This document shows positions 45,201 to 53,259 of a stretch of 64,000 bases of DNA, in pieces. Made by a program: the position numbers and the translations under genes. The notes below the pieces were generated by a model. The model was not told where the DNA came from, made no database searches, and saw only the letters and a program-made list of their open reading frames with translations. This stretch comes from an uncultured bacterium (GTDB taxonomy: Bacteria; Bacillota; Bacilli; Lactobacillales; Lactobacillaceae), in assembly GCA_905214235.1 (NCBI GenBank), contig CAJMLF010000001.1, positions 1 to 64,000 of the forward strand, given 5' to 3'. Each line of letters starts with the position of its first letter. Positions within the stretch are counted from its first letter, which is position 1.

Positions 45201-45355
45201 TATTGTTCATCTCCTTGTGCTGGTTCTTCTGGCTTTGCTTCTACCTTCTTAGCAGCCTTTAATTGTGCCTTTAGCAAGGCAATTTGCAGTGCCTTTTCAG
45301 CAATGTCACTTTGCAATTCTGCAATAACTTCGTTTGCATCTACTTTTTCATTCAT
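45200..45355 (-). CDS. 51-residue coiled-coil protein
   Basis: A short gene read from the sequence: MNEKVDANEVIAELQ...ALQIALLKAQLKAAKK..., ending QGDEQ. One amphipathic Ala/Leu/Lys-rich helix with coiled-coil character. The start ATG overlaps the TGA of the fibre gene (ATGA), GGAG lies upstream, and its stop overlaps the next start. Both overlaps and the ribosome site argue it is real. Confidence 0.7.
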   Translation of the reverse strand: MNEKVDANEVIAELQSDIAEKALQIALLKAQLKAAKKVEAKPEEPAQGDEQ

Positions 45356-48300
45356 ACTTTGAATTCTCCTTTTTCTTTAATACCGTCAACATGGCGTAAA
45401 CGGTAATTCTCATACCCTTTACGCTTAGCCTTTAGCTCCCAACCGAATTGGGCGTTGGGCTTATCCGATTTAACAACAAAGCGATTGCCAAACCGCTGGT
45501 CTACCCAGACGTGACAATCGCTATATGGTGTAATAAATACTTGATATGAAACTTTCGTATTAATCGTTTCACTAAAGATTTTGTCGATTCCGATAATCAC
45601 TTGACTACCATCGCCGGTGTTTGCTTCGCCAATGTCACCAAAATAATACTCAGCCGTTTCGTAAGCGTTGACACCAACATAGCCCTGAGAGGTCTTGACA
45701 ATCGAGTGCTTAGCACCAGTGACGTTAAGAGGGCCATACACATTTAGGGGCGAGTTAAAATTAATTGTGCCGTCACCACCGGTTGAAAAAGTGATTTCGT
45801 TGCCGTTGTTTCCCCCACCAAAATAAGCACCCACTTTGTTGTCCTTTTGAACGTAAAATTCGGAATGGTCAATCTTACTGTTAAGGTAAACTTGGAAACC
45901 AAAATGCCGTGATAGCCTTGTAAATTCATGGTCACTTACCCATTGGTAAATTGAAGATGTTTTTGCTCCTCCATTAACATAATCGTTACCGAATTCGTCC
46001 AGGGGGTTAAAAACACCATCTAAATCAACCATTAATTTCGGGTGTCCCATCGTACCTGATACCCCAGTAACGGTTCCATCAGGGTTGAGATTCCCACCGC
46101 CCCATGTCGTAAGTTGAATTAACTTGGTGTCCGCAACTGTTAAACCACCGGCTGGGTTGATATAGGTATCAGCCCCAATCATTGAGCTACCACCGGCATC
46201 GAGAGGGGCACTAAGGTCCTTAAACCAATAGATATTATCTTTTGAAGTCTGAAAAAACCGGCTTTTGGTTCCCGAACGAAAGGTAACCCCTGATAGCAAA
46301 CCAGCTTCAATATCATTGGCTGAGAAGTTTTTAACGTGCATATTACCCACGTCAAGTGTCCCACCGTGGATATTGTCAGCGGTGAGGTTAATCACTCGAA
46401 TGTTACCGGCGTCCAGTGTTCCCGACGTAATCTTATCCGCCGCAATATCTACAATTGCCGCAGAAGGAATAAACGCCGTTCCACCGAAGACTACTGAGTC
46501 AGCGTCCAGGAAAATCTTGTTAGATTGAATTAAGGTATGCCCAGCTGCGATATTAATTTGAGATAACAAATCACCTTTAGTGACACGTAGGTTAATGTCG
46601 TCACGGAGCATATCGAAGCTACTCTGGACGTCATTAAGGGTCGTGTCAGCATACTTAAGAACTAAGTTGGTAATCTCAATCGTGCCTTTGAAACCGTCAC
46701 AACGAATACATAGGTTCTTGGCGTTACCCTTTTGCCAGGAATCATCATTGACAGTTATCGTCATACTATAGCTGCCCTTCTTGCCTTTAGCTGCAGGAGT
46801 GGCGTTAACAATGGTTCCCCAAGGAACCCAAGGGTCACCGTCTAGTTGTGGAGTCAGTTTCGTATCGTCGCTGGCAACATAGTCAAATGACAGTATCAGC
46901 GTTGAGCCTTTATCAACGTCGTTCATACCAGCCAAAGGAGCGATAGGCGGGTACTCGTTTTCCTTGCCTGTGTAAGTAAGAGTAACATCAGTTGCTTGGG
47001 CAATGATTGAACCAGATAACTTGACTTGTAAGGCGTTAGCTAACTGAGTTATTTGTGACTGGTTAGCCTTATCCTTTACGGTTGTCTGCAAACCATCAAT
47101 AGCCTGTGTGACATTGGTTAACCGGTCGTTAGTCGAGTTAATCAGACTGCCGTTGTTATCAACGGTCGTCTTTAACTCAGTGATGGTACTACTAAGCTTA
47201 GTAGCAGATTGGTCGACTAAGGCTTGGGCTTGCTTAGCCGTTGTAAATCCCTTGTCGTCAATCATCTTGTTGACTGTCGTACTATCGACCTTCAACTTAA
47301 TCTCATTATTTAAAACATTAACCGCTGCCGAATTATCAGTAGCGGTTTTATTAATCTTATCAACGGTTGTCTGGTCAGCTTTTAGGGCAATTGCCTTACT
47401 GTTCTGGTCAATCGCCGTCGTGTTCTTAGCAGCCGAAGCTATCGCACTATCTGCCTTAGTCGAAGCGGCTTGGGCGTCCGACTGCGCACTGTCGGCCTTA
47501 TCAGATACCTTTTTTAGTTCTGTTGATTCGGCCTTACTACTAATCTGACCGGCTTGCACTTCTAGTTGAGCAGTCGCACTGCTCATTTCACCATCGAGCT
47601 TGTCAATTGATGATTGGTCAGCCTTAAGGGTAATAGCACTTTTGTTTTGTTCAATCGCTGTACTATTAGCGGCAATCCTTTTATTAGCATCGGACTCGAC
47701 CGCACTCACACGAGATGAGATTGATTGCGCCGTTGTTTTAACTTGTGCGACATCGCTTTTTGCGTCGGTAGCAGTAACCGAAGCTTCACTAGCAGTTACC
47801 TTTGCCGTAGCTGCATCACTAGCAGCATTACCAGCCGTGATAGTTGCTTCACTAGCCGTAGCCTTGATAGCAACCACATCGCTTTTTACGTTAGTCATAT
47901 CGACGGTAACTTGCTTAGCCGTAGCCGTTGCCACTGCCGCATCACTCTTAGCATCGATAGCCGTTAGGTTAGCAGAACTAGCCGTTTGAGTAGCAACCGT
48001 TGCGTCACTCTGGGCGTTTTTAACGGCTGACTGTAAGGCTTCTGTTTTGGCATTAAGCGAATCAGCGGCGGCCTTAGCTTGTGCTACTGCGTCATTAATT
48101 TGACCAGTGACGTTTTTTAATTGGGCAACCTGGTCGTCTCTCAGTTTGGTGACATCATCGGTCGTTTGCTTGATACTGTTTTGGATATCCTGAATTGCAC
48201 TACCAGTGGCAAGATTCTTAATCCTATCCAGCGCGTCGCTAGCGCTTTGCTTAGCCTCATCGACAGCTTTATTAACGTCATCGATAGCCTGTTTATTAGT

Positions 48301-48657
48301 AGCAGAGTCATCGATAGCCTTACCAGCTTGTTTGACCGCATCATCGGCACGTTTAACAGCATCATTGATTTGTACAACCTGGTCATCAACCACCTTTGCT
48401 ACTCGGTGTAGGTCAATACTCAGGTTATTCATATCGTTACCATCAAAGATATTGACCCACTTAGTACCTGTCCACACGTTCAACTGAATTAGGTCGGTAT
48501 CATAGTCAGCAATCGAATGCGGTACCGCGACATTAGTGTGCGCTTGGAGGACTGGTTGTTGAGCCTGACTGTCCGCCGGTGCTTGGCTTGCTGGTGTTGT
48601 CGGTTGTACCGGAGTTGTTGGTTGTTCCGGAGTCGTGCTTTCCGCCGTTGTTGTCAC
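45352..48657 (-). CDS. Long tail fibre / minor structural protein (Gp58-like)
   Basis: A frame of up to 1101 codons. A Pro/Thr/Gln-rich start leads to a small domain (LNVWTGTKWVNIFDGNDMNN). A very long Ala/Asp/Lys coiled coil (about residues 85-520) follows, then a beta domain, the turn-repeat region GTLDAGNIRVINLTADNIHG, and a C-terminal head that is the likely receptor-binding part. It resembles Gp58/minor structural proteins of Gram-positive phages. The only upstream start, a GTG at 48657, has no spaced ribosome site and lies 125 bp inside the tail-lysin gene, in its +1 frame. Confidence 0.78.
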   Translation of the reverse strand: MTTTAESTTPEQPTTPVQPTTPASQAPADSQAQQPVLQAHTNVAVPHSIADYDTDLIQLNVWTGTKWVNIFDGNDMNNLSIDLHRVAKVVDDQVVQINDAVKRADDAVKQAGKAIDDSATNKQAIDDVNKAVDEAKQSASDALDRIKNLATGSAIQDIQNSIKQTTDDVTKLRDDQVAQLKNVTGQINDAVAQAKAAADSLNAKTEALQSAVKNAQSDATVATQTASSANLTAIDAKSDAAVATATAKQVTVDMTNVKSDVVAIKATASEATITAGNAASDAATAKVTASEASVTATDAKSDVAQVKTTAQSISSRVSAVESDANKRIAANSTAIEQNKSAITLKADQSSIDKLDGEMSSATAQLEVQAGQISSKAESTELKKVSDKADSAQSDAQAASTKADSAIASAAKNTTAIDQNSKAIALKADQTTVDKINKTATDNSAAVNVLNNEIKLKVDSTTVNKMIDDKGFTTAKQAQALVDQSATKLSSTITELKTTVDNNGSLINSTNDRLTNVTQAIDGLQTTVKDKANQSQITQLANALQVKLSGSIIAQATDVTLTYTGKENEYPPIAPLAGMNDVDKGSTLILSFDYVASDDTKLTPQLDGDPWVPWGTIVNATPAAKGKKGSYSMTITVNDDSWQKGNAKNLCIRCDGFKGTIEITNLVLKYADTTLNDVQSSFDMLRDDINLRVTKGDLLSQINIAAGHTLIQSNKIFLDADSVVFGGTAFIPSAAIVDIAADKITSGTLDAGNIRVINLTADNIHGGTLDVGNMHVKNFSANDIEAGLLSGVTFRSGTKSRFFQTSKDNIYWFKDLSAPLDAGGSSMIGADTYINPAGGLTVADTKLIQLTTWGGGNLNPDGTVTGVSGTMGHPKLMVDLDGVFNPLDEFGNDYVNGGAKTSSIYQWVSDHEFTRLSRHFGFQVYLNSKIDHSEFYVQKDNKVGAYFGGGNNGNEITFSTGGDGTINFNSPLNVYGPLNVTGAKHSIVKTSQGYVGVNAYETAEYYFGDIGEANTGDGSQVIIGIDKIFSETINTKVSYQVFITPYSDCHVWVDQRFGNRFVVKSDKPNAQFGWELKAKRKGYENYRLRHVDGIKEKGEFKV

Positions 48658-50185
48658 CCCCTTTTTCTTTTAGTTCCTTACTACTATATGGATTGGCCCA
48701 TATAGCGCCGGGTTTAACCGTGTGGGCACTAGTAGGGTCTTTTTTGGTGTAGTAGACCTCAGGCATTCTATCCAGCATCGCGTTAGCTAGCTGTTCCATT
48801 CTTTTCAAGTCAGCACTATAGGTTCGTGCATGAAGGATAGACGCTTGGAGGTTTTCGTAAGTGATGTCTGTCCCCTGAGAAGGATCGAACGGATAAACCG
48901 TAAACCCGACGACCGTAACCGTCGTATTATAAGCGCTCTGCGTAGTTGAGTCAGATTGTTCGATCAAGGTTCCCCGCTCAGGAATAGTAAGATAGACCTC
49001 TTCACCCGGCACAGGCGTTAGATTCGTCTCAGTGATAACTTCAATGCTGATCACAGGGTCAGGCACCAGCTGAGTTAGTGCATACTTCTTCATTGATTCA
49101 GGATCTTTGAAACGATCGTCCTGTACATCATCTCCAGGATGCAGGCCCCACATGTCGATCGAGTGGTCGTCCTGCACGATGAACGGCTGGAAGTAGTAGG
49201 ATTCCTGATCTGACGATGAGGAATTGTCATTGCTTGTCGAAACATTTGTCGTAACCGTCTTAGTTGGAAAAATCTTACTATGCATCTCGTCGTTACGGCC
49301 ATACCAAGTTGCCGGGTTCACACTGATTGGTTCCATTTTGCAAACCTCACCCGGTTGTGGCTCATAGATACAAGTGTTATGATCCAGCATTAGTTCAATG
49401 TGGTGTGTACCACCATGAGGGCCGAAAAAGGCAACATCACCGGTTGTAACCTCTGAGTAAGGTATCTCTCTGAAGTTATGTTCCATCGCAATCGTGTAGG
49501 CCGGAATCTCAATCCCATAGTCGTGATAGACCTGGCTTACATATCCGGAACAGTCCATACCTGCCCAGGGGTTAGCCTTATTGTGGCCACCCCAGACATA
49601 CGGAACACCAAGATATTTTTTGGCGTCCGCAATAAATTGAGCACTGTTATCCTCGGTGATAACTTTCGTCTGTACCTGTTGTTGCTGTTTAGGTGGATCC
49701 GGCACCTTAGTGCCGCCACTAGCAATCCCGTTAGCGATGACATCAACCGGGTTTAGCCAGGTGCCGTCGTCCATAAAGGCGTGCTGATAAGCAACCGCAA
49801 TTGGCTTGTTACTAATACCAATATGCGTGTGGTCTTGAGTTACTCTCGCTAAAGGTGTACCAACATTAACCTGTTGACCAACATTGACATAGATGTCACT
49901 ACGCCTAAAGCCTTCCTGGTATACGATGTTGTACCCGTCTGGGGACTTAATCCAGATAAACCACCAATAGGTATATGATCCAATCTGGAAAACGGTACCT
50001 GGGTGAACGGCTAAAACATTACCGTTATAGAGCCCGGCACCAAAGTCGAAGCCATCGTGATAATCGTTAGTAGAACCCGGACGGATCCAGCCAGTATGTC
50101 CGTATTGCTGACCATTTTCTGTAACAGTGGGTCTACCATTAGCCGGAATATTAGGGAACGGCCAGCCCCAGCCTAAGTTAGCCAT
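48533..50185 (-). CDS. Tail lysin with M23-like and NlpC/P60 domains
   Basis: A 550-residue virion-associated peptidoglycan hydrolase. An M23/LytM-type domain (about residues 20-130) shows zinc-ligand-like residues in YHDGFDFG (His43, Asp47) and DHTHIG (His119, His121). An NlpC/P60 domain (about 175-310) has Cys212 in MDCSGYV and His261/262 in GTHHIE. A tail-associated domain follows, then a Gly/Ser/Thr linker that ends at the stop. It should locally open the wall during DNA injection. Its ATG overlaps the stop of the Tal gene (TAATG). Confidence 0.87.
   Translation of the reverse strand: MANLGWGWPFPNIPANGRPTVTENGQQYGHTGWIRPGSTNDYHDGFDFGAGLYNGNVLAVHPGTVFQIGSYTYWWFIWIKSPDGYNIVYQEGFRRSDIYVNVGQQVNVGTPLARVTQDHTHIGISNKPIAVAYQHAFMDDGTWLNPVDVIANGIASGGTKVPDPPKQQQQVQTKVITEDNSAQFIADAKKYLGVPYVWGGHNKANPWAGMDCSGYVSQVYHDYGIEIPAYTIAMEHNFREIPYSEVTTGDVAFFGPHGGTHHIELMLDHNTCIYEPQPGEVCKMEPISVNPATWYGRNDEMHSKIFPTKTVTTNVSTSNDNSSSSDQESYYFQPFIVQDDHSIDMWGLHPGDDVQDDRFKDPESMKKYALTQLVPDPVISIEVITETNLTPVPGEEVYLTIPERGTLIEQSDSTTQSAYNTTVTVVGFTVYPFDPSQGTDITYENLQASILHARTYSADLKRMEQLANAMLDRMPEVYYTKKDPTSAHTVKPGAIWANPYSSKELKEKGGDNNGGKHDSGTTNNSGTTDNTSKPSTGGQSGSTTSPPSAH
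48657..48670 (-). other. Candidate +1 frameshift site AAAAAGGGGG
   Basis: The lysin frame reads GAA AAA GGG GGT. A tRNA on GGG could move one base forward onto another GGG, entering the fibre frame at GTG ACA ACA. The fibre frame opens after a TAA only 10 nt upstream of the G run and has no convincing start of its own. Confidence 0.4.
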
Positions 50186-52359
50186 TAGCTATGACCTCCC
50201 CATGCTCGAATTTGTGCCGCACAACCAGCTAGAGGCTTGCCGTAGTATCCACCATTTTGTCCCAGCATTTCAGCAGAAGCGGCGGCAGTAGCTTGCAGAT
50301 ACAATCGGCCAATGGTGCCTTTAGGGAATTCAACATTCCATTGAGCAGCCATTGATTGGTTTCCAAGACCACCTTCAGTTGCAGCACGGAAGCCATTACT
50401 GTTTGCCCACTGTTTAATCCAATTACAGATATAAACAGCATCGGAATAAGCATCACCATGCGGATAAGTATGGTTGAGCCAACCCCAACGTGGGTTCAGG
50501 TCTTCTTGTAGTTCGTAAGCAAAGAACCATTCTGGACTAATTCCTTGTCCTTTAATGGTGTCGTATAACTTGTTAGCATCAGCACCCAGGTATCTGAGCC
50601 TTCGTGATCGACGAGAAAAGTCTGCAATCATTGCCGCTTTGTTAACTCCAAAGTCTGCGTTGATTGGAGATTTAGCAAAAGCAACCGCATTGGCAACACT
50701 AGCGCCAGGAGTAACAGTTGGCTGTTGAGGGTTGTTATTGCCACCCCCAGAATTACCGTTTCCGCTACCACCAGTGTTAGCACTCGTACCGTTGTTCGTA
50801 TTGCTGCTACCACCGTTTTGATTATCGGCCTGATTGTCGTTGTTCTCTTTAGTAGCGCCAATGGCCAAAACCTGGTTAACGATGTTGGTTGAGTCCTCGG
50901 TCAGCTTCATATCGGATGAATGGTACTTATATACAATGCGCCGGCCGTAATTCTTCTTAAAAGCACCCGGCGCATAGACATTGATTGTCTTGCCCCTTGG
51001 ATAAACGACGGTGCCTGGCCAGGTCTCAATGATCTTACTGATCATATCCTTACCCGAGCAGGCACCGAGATTTTCGATTTGTTGTTTATCAAAATCACCA
51101 AAAACGTGATACGTAAAACCAAAGGGATTGGCTTTTTTGTCGTTTAAGAAGTAATCCAGCACGGCGTCAACCGTGTACGTTAGCGTACCATTACGGACGT
51201 TTCGTTGACGTACCCGGCCAATTTCCGAATTGACGTATTGCATGGCCGTAACCGTGTAAAGCTCCGAACCGTTATCGTCTTCTTCGATGTTCTTAATGAT
51301 GAACAAGTCGTTATTAAAGGCAATCGTTGATTCAATCGCGATACACGAGAACGACGGTGATCCATCATTATAGGCGATGAATTGGATTTGATTAGTCTGA
51401 TTGTTCTCATACTGCCATTGAAAGGAGTTCTTCATGAAGCAAGTGAGAGCAACCGGGTGCTTATCATGCAACCCTTGGATTGTCATCTTGTCATCGATCT
51501 TTGGGGCGTCGTCAATCTCAGCTGGGACACTAGCGTTTATCGAGTCGTTAACCACAATTGAGCCGTGCCGCATTTTAAATGAACAATGCGTCTTTTCGAT
51601 AGCCGTCCAGTCGAACATGTTGCCAACAGTCGCCGATCGAAAAACTAGTCCATTGCCAGCAGCTTGATCGGCAAACAGCCTTACAGTATCACCATCCACG
51701 AACATGTTAGGGCCCTCAACCCAACCATCGATCAGGCTGTCGTGAGAGCCAAACTTTTGCGGCGTCGGGGCGAAGTTAACTGGGAATTTCTGATATGGCC
51801 CAATATAGTTGTTGGAACTAAAAATATAGTTACCAGCTAAGGTGAGATAGTAAATACCGTGGATCACTGTAATGTCAGGATCGATTCTCCAAGTATTATC
51901 TATATCATCAGCATAGAAACATACTTGCTGGCCTTGCGTGGCAATTTCGTCTTTTTTAGGATCAAAGTCGGCAATATAAACATCAAAGATACCTTTATCC
52001 ATATCGCCAGCACAGTAAACAATATGATAATTCTCGTCGTTATCCTGAAAGATTTCAGGTGCCCACACGTCTTTAAATTTATCGGTCTTTAGCCCCTTGA
52101 GCGACGTAAAAGTAATGAAGTCATTAGTTTTGTAGAAACCGCCCGTGCCGATGATGTAATAGTAATCGCCGATCTTCTTTAGATAGCCATCGCGTAAACC
52201 GTTGAGTTGATCAAAACCGCCGACTTCTTCCCATTCAACCAAGTTGTTAGACACGGCCATCATCGGTGTTGCTTGCCAAGGATCCTTGTCAGTCGGGTGC
52301 GACATGAATCCAAAGTAAGTGTAGCGATATTGATCTAATGCTTCTAATGCTGAAATCAT
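50185..52359 (-). CDS. Tal-type tail protein with GH43-like propeller and lysozyme-like C-terminus
   Basis: A 724-residue baseplate hub protein. Residues 10-270 look like a GH43 five-bladed propeller: DVWAPEIFQDNDENYHIVY, RIDPDITVIHGIYYL, VEGPNMFVDGD (EGP motif of the catalytic Glu) and FKMRHGSIVVN. Residues about 290-500 form a gp27/Tal-like hub domain. An Asn/Gly linker (about 505-550) leads to a C-terminal domain with lysozyme/glucosaminidase-like sequence (GISPEWFFAYELQ...NPRWGW). The ATG at 52359 has AGGAGG at 7 nt. A polysaccharide- or teichoic-acid-glycan-degrading role at the tail tip is inferred. Confidence 0.75.
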   Translation of the reverse strand: MISALEALDQYRYTYFGFMSHPTDKDPWQATPMMAVSNNLVEWEEVGGFDQLNGLRDGYLKKIGDYYYIIGTGGFYKTNDFITFTSLKGLKTDKFKDVWAPEIFQDNDENYHIVYCAGDMDKGIFDVYIADFDPKKDEIATQGQQVCFYADDIDNTWRIDPDITVIHGIYYLTLAGNYIFSSNNYIGPYQKFPVNFAPTPQKFGSHDSLIDGWVEGPNMFVDGDTVRLFADQAAGNGLVFRSATVGNMFDWTAIEKTHCSFKMRHGSIVVNDSINASVPAEIDDAPKIDDKMTIQGLHDKHPVALTCFMKNSFQWQYENNQTNQIQFIAYNDGSPSFSCIAIESTIAFNNDLFIIKNIEEDDNGSELYTVTAMQYVNSEIGRVRQRNVRNGTLTYTVDAVLDYFLNDKKANPFGFTYHVFGDFDKQQIENLGACSGKDMISKIIETWPGTVVYPRGKTINVYAPGAFKKNYGRRIVYKYHSSDMKLTEDSTNIVNQVLAIGATKENNDNQADNQNGGSSNTNNGTSANTGGSGNGNSGGGNNNPQQPTVTPGASVANAVAFAKSPINADFGVNKAAMIADFSRRSRRLRYLGADANKLYDTIKGQGISPEWFFAYELQEDLNPRWGWLNHTYPHGDAYSDAVYICNWIKQWANSNGFRAATEGGLGNQSMAAQWNVEFPKGTIGRLYLQATAAASAEMLGQNGGYYGKPLAGCAAQIRAWGGHS

Positions 52360-52371
52360 AGTCACACCTCC

Positions 52372-53247
52372 TTAATTCAAGTAAACAAAGCGGAAATGGA
52401 ACCGGATATCCACGTTGTCATAACCGTAGATTTTAAAGTGGTTCCACTTCCGTTTTAAGCGAACCCAAGCAAGATTAGTTGCACCATTATCAAGTTTGCC
52501 GTTTTTGAAGACAGATAGTTTATCCCAAACCAGCGTGTCTTCGGGGGCTAGTGGTTCGGTGTAGATAATCTCGTCCCCAGTGGTTTCGTTAATCATGTCA
52601 AACTTCCCATGAAAGCCCGTCACAATAATTTGTACTGGGTACTTCTCACGTGGATCCATGTCAATGTCGCTAGCGTTGTAGATGTCGAAATTGTGTGTAT
52701 TAACGAAGTGATATTGCAGATCTTGACCATTCGGTAAGTTCATACCGTATTGCCAAAGATTCTTATCGTACTCCATTAACTCGTCACTATACGCATACGA
52801 CCACTTAACTCCAGATGGATTATCGAACGGGATTGTAAACTGCACGATGTGTGTGCCATCCTCTGGATTTTTAATCTCAAAGTTACCAGCACGAACGAAT
52901 TTAACGATCCCGGGTTCTGCATCGGTCCTGATCCGATATAACCCCTTTTGCATGAAGAAGCGAGCAATTTCATGTTTCTTCATTTTGTAGTCGTACCAGT
53001 CACTATACTTCAAGAAAAAACGGCTGTTGATCGTATTCATACCAATCTGTGAGTACGAGTACGCTTGACCGTCCGTAACCGCATCTTGTGCGTAAGTGTT
53101 AGTAAGAATCGGGTCTGAGTCATCATCGAGATAACGCAACCCGCTGGTAATATCTTCTGCGTCAATCTCATCACCATCCGGCGGCTTAATGAATAACTTC
53201 GGCCAGTTATACCGGATATGTGAGATGTCTAAATCTTTTCCTGCCAA
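52372..53247 (-). CDS. Distal tail protein (Dit-like)
   Basis: A 291-residue protein placed between tape measure and Tal genes, the invariant position of Dit. The N-terminal half is belt-domain-like (SRFFLKYSDWYDYKMKKHEI, GNFEIKNPEDGTHIVQFTIPF). The C-terminal half resembles the galectin-like domain of longer Dit proteins (VDIRFHFRFVYLN). It starts with TTG behind AGGAGG. Forms the hexameric tail-tip ring. Confidence 0.82.
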   Translation of the reverse strand: MAGKDLDISHIRYNWPKLFIKPPDGDEIDAEDITSGLRYLDDDSDPILTNTYAQDAVTDGQAYSYSQIGMNTINSRFFLKYSDWYDYKMKKHEIARFFMQKGLYRIRTDAEPGIVKFVRAGNFEIKNPEDGTHIVQFTIPFDNPSGVKWSYAYSDELMEYDKNLWQYGMNLPNGQDLQYHFVNTHNFDIYNASDIDMDPREKYPVQIIVTGFHGKFDMINETTGDEIIYTEPLAPEDTLVWDKLSVFKNGKLDNGATNLAWVRLKRKWNHFKIYGYDNVDIRFHFRFVYLN

Positions 53248-53259
53248 TCACGTCACCTC

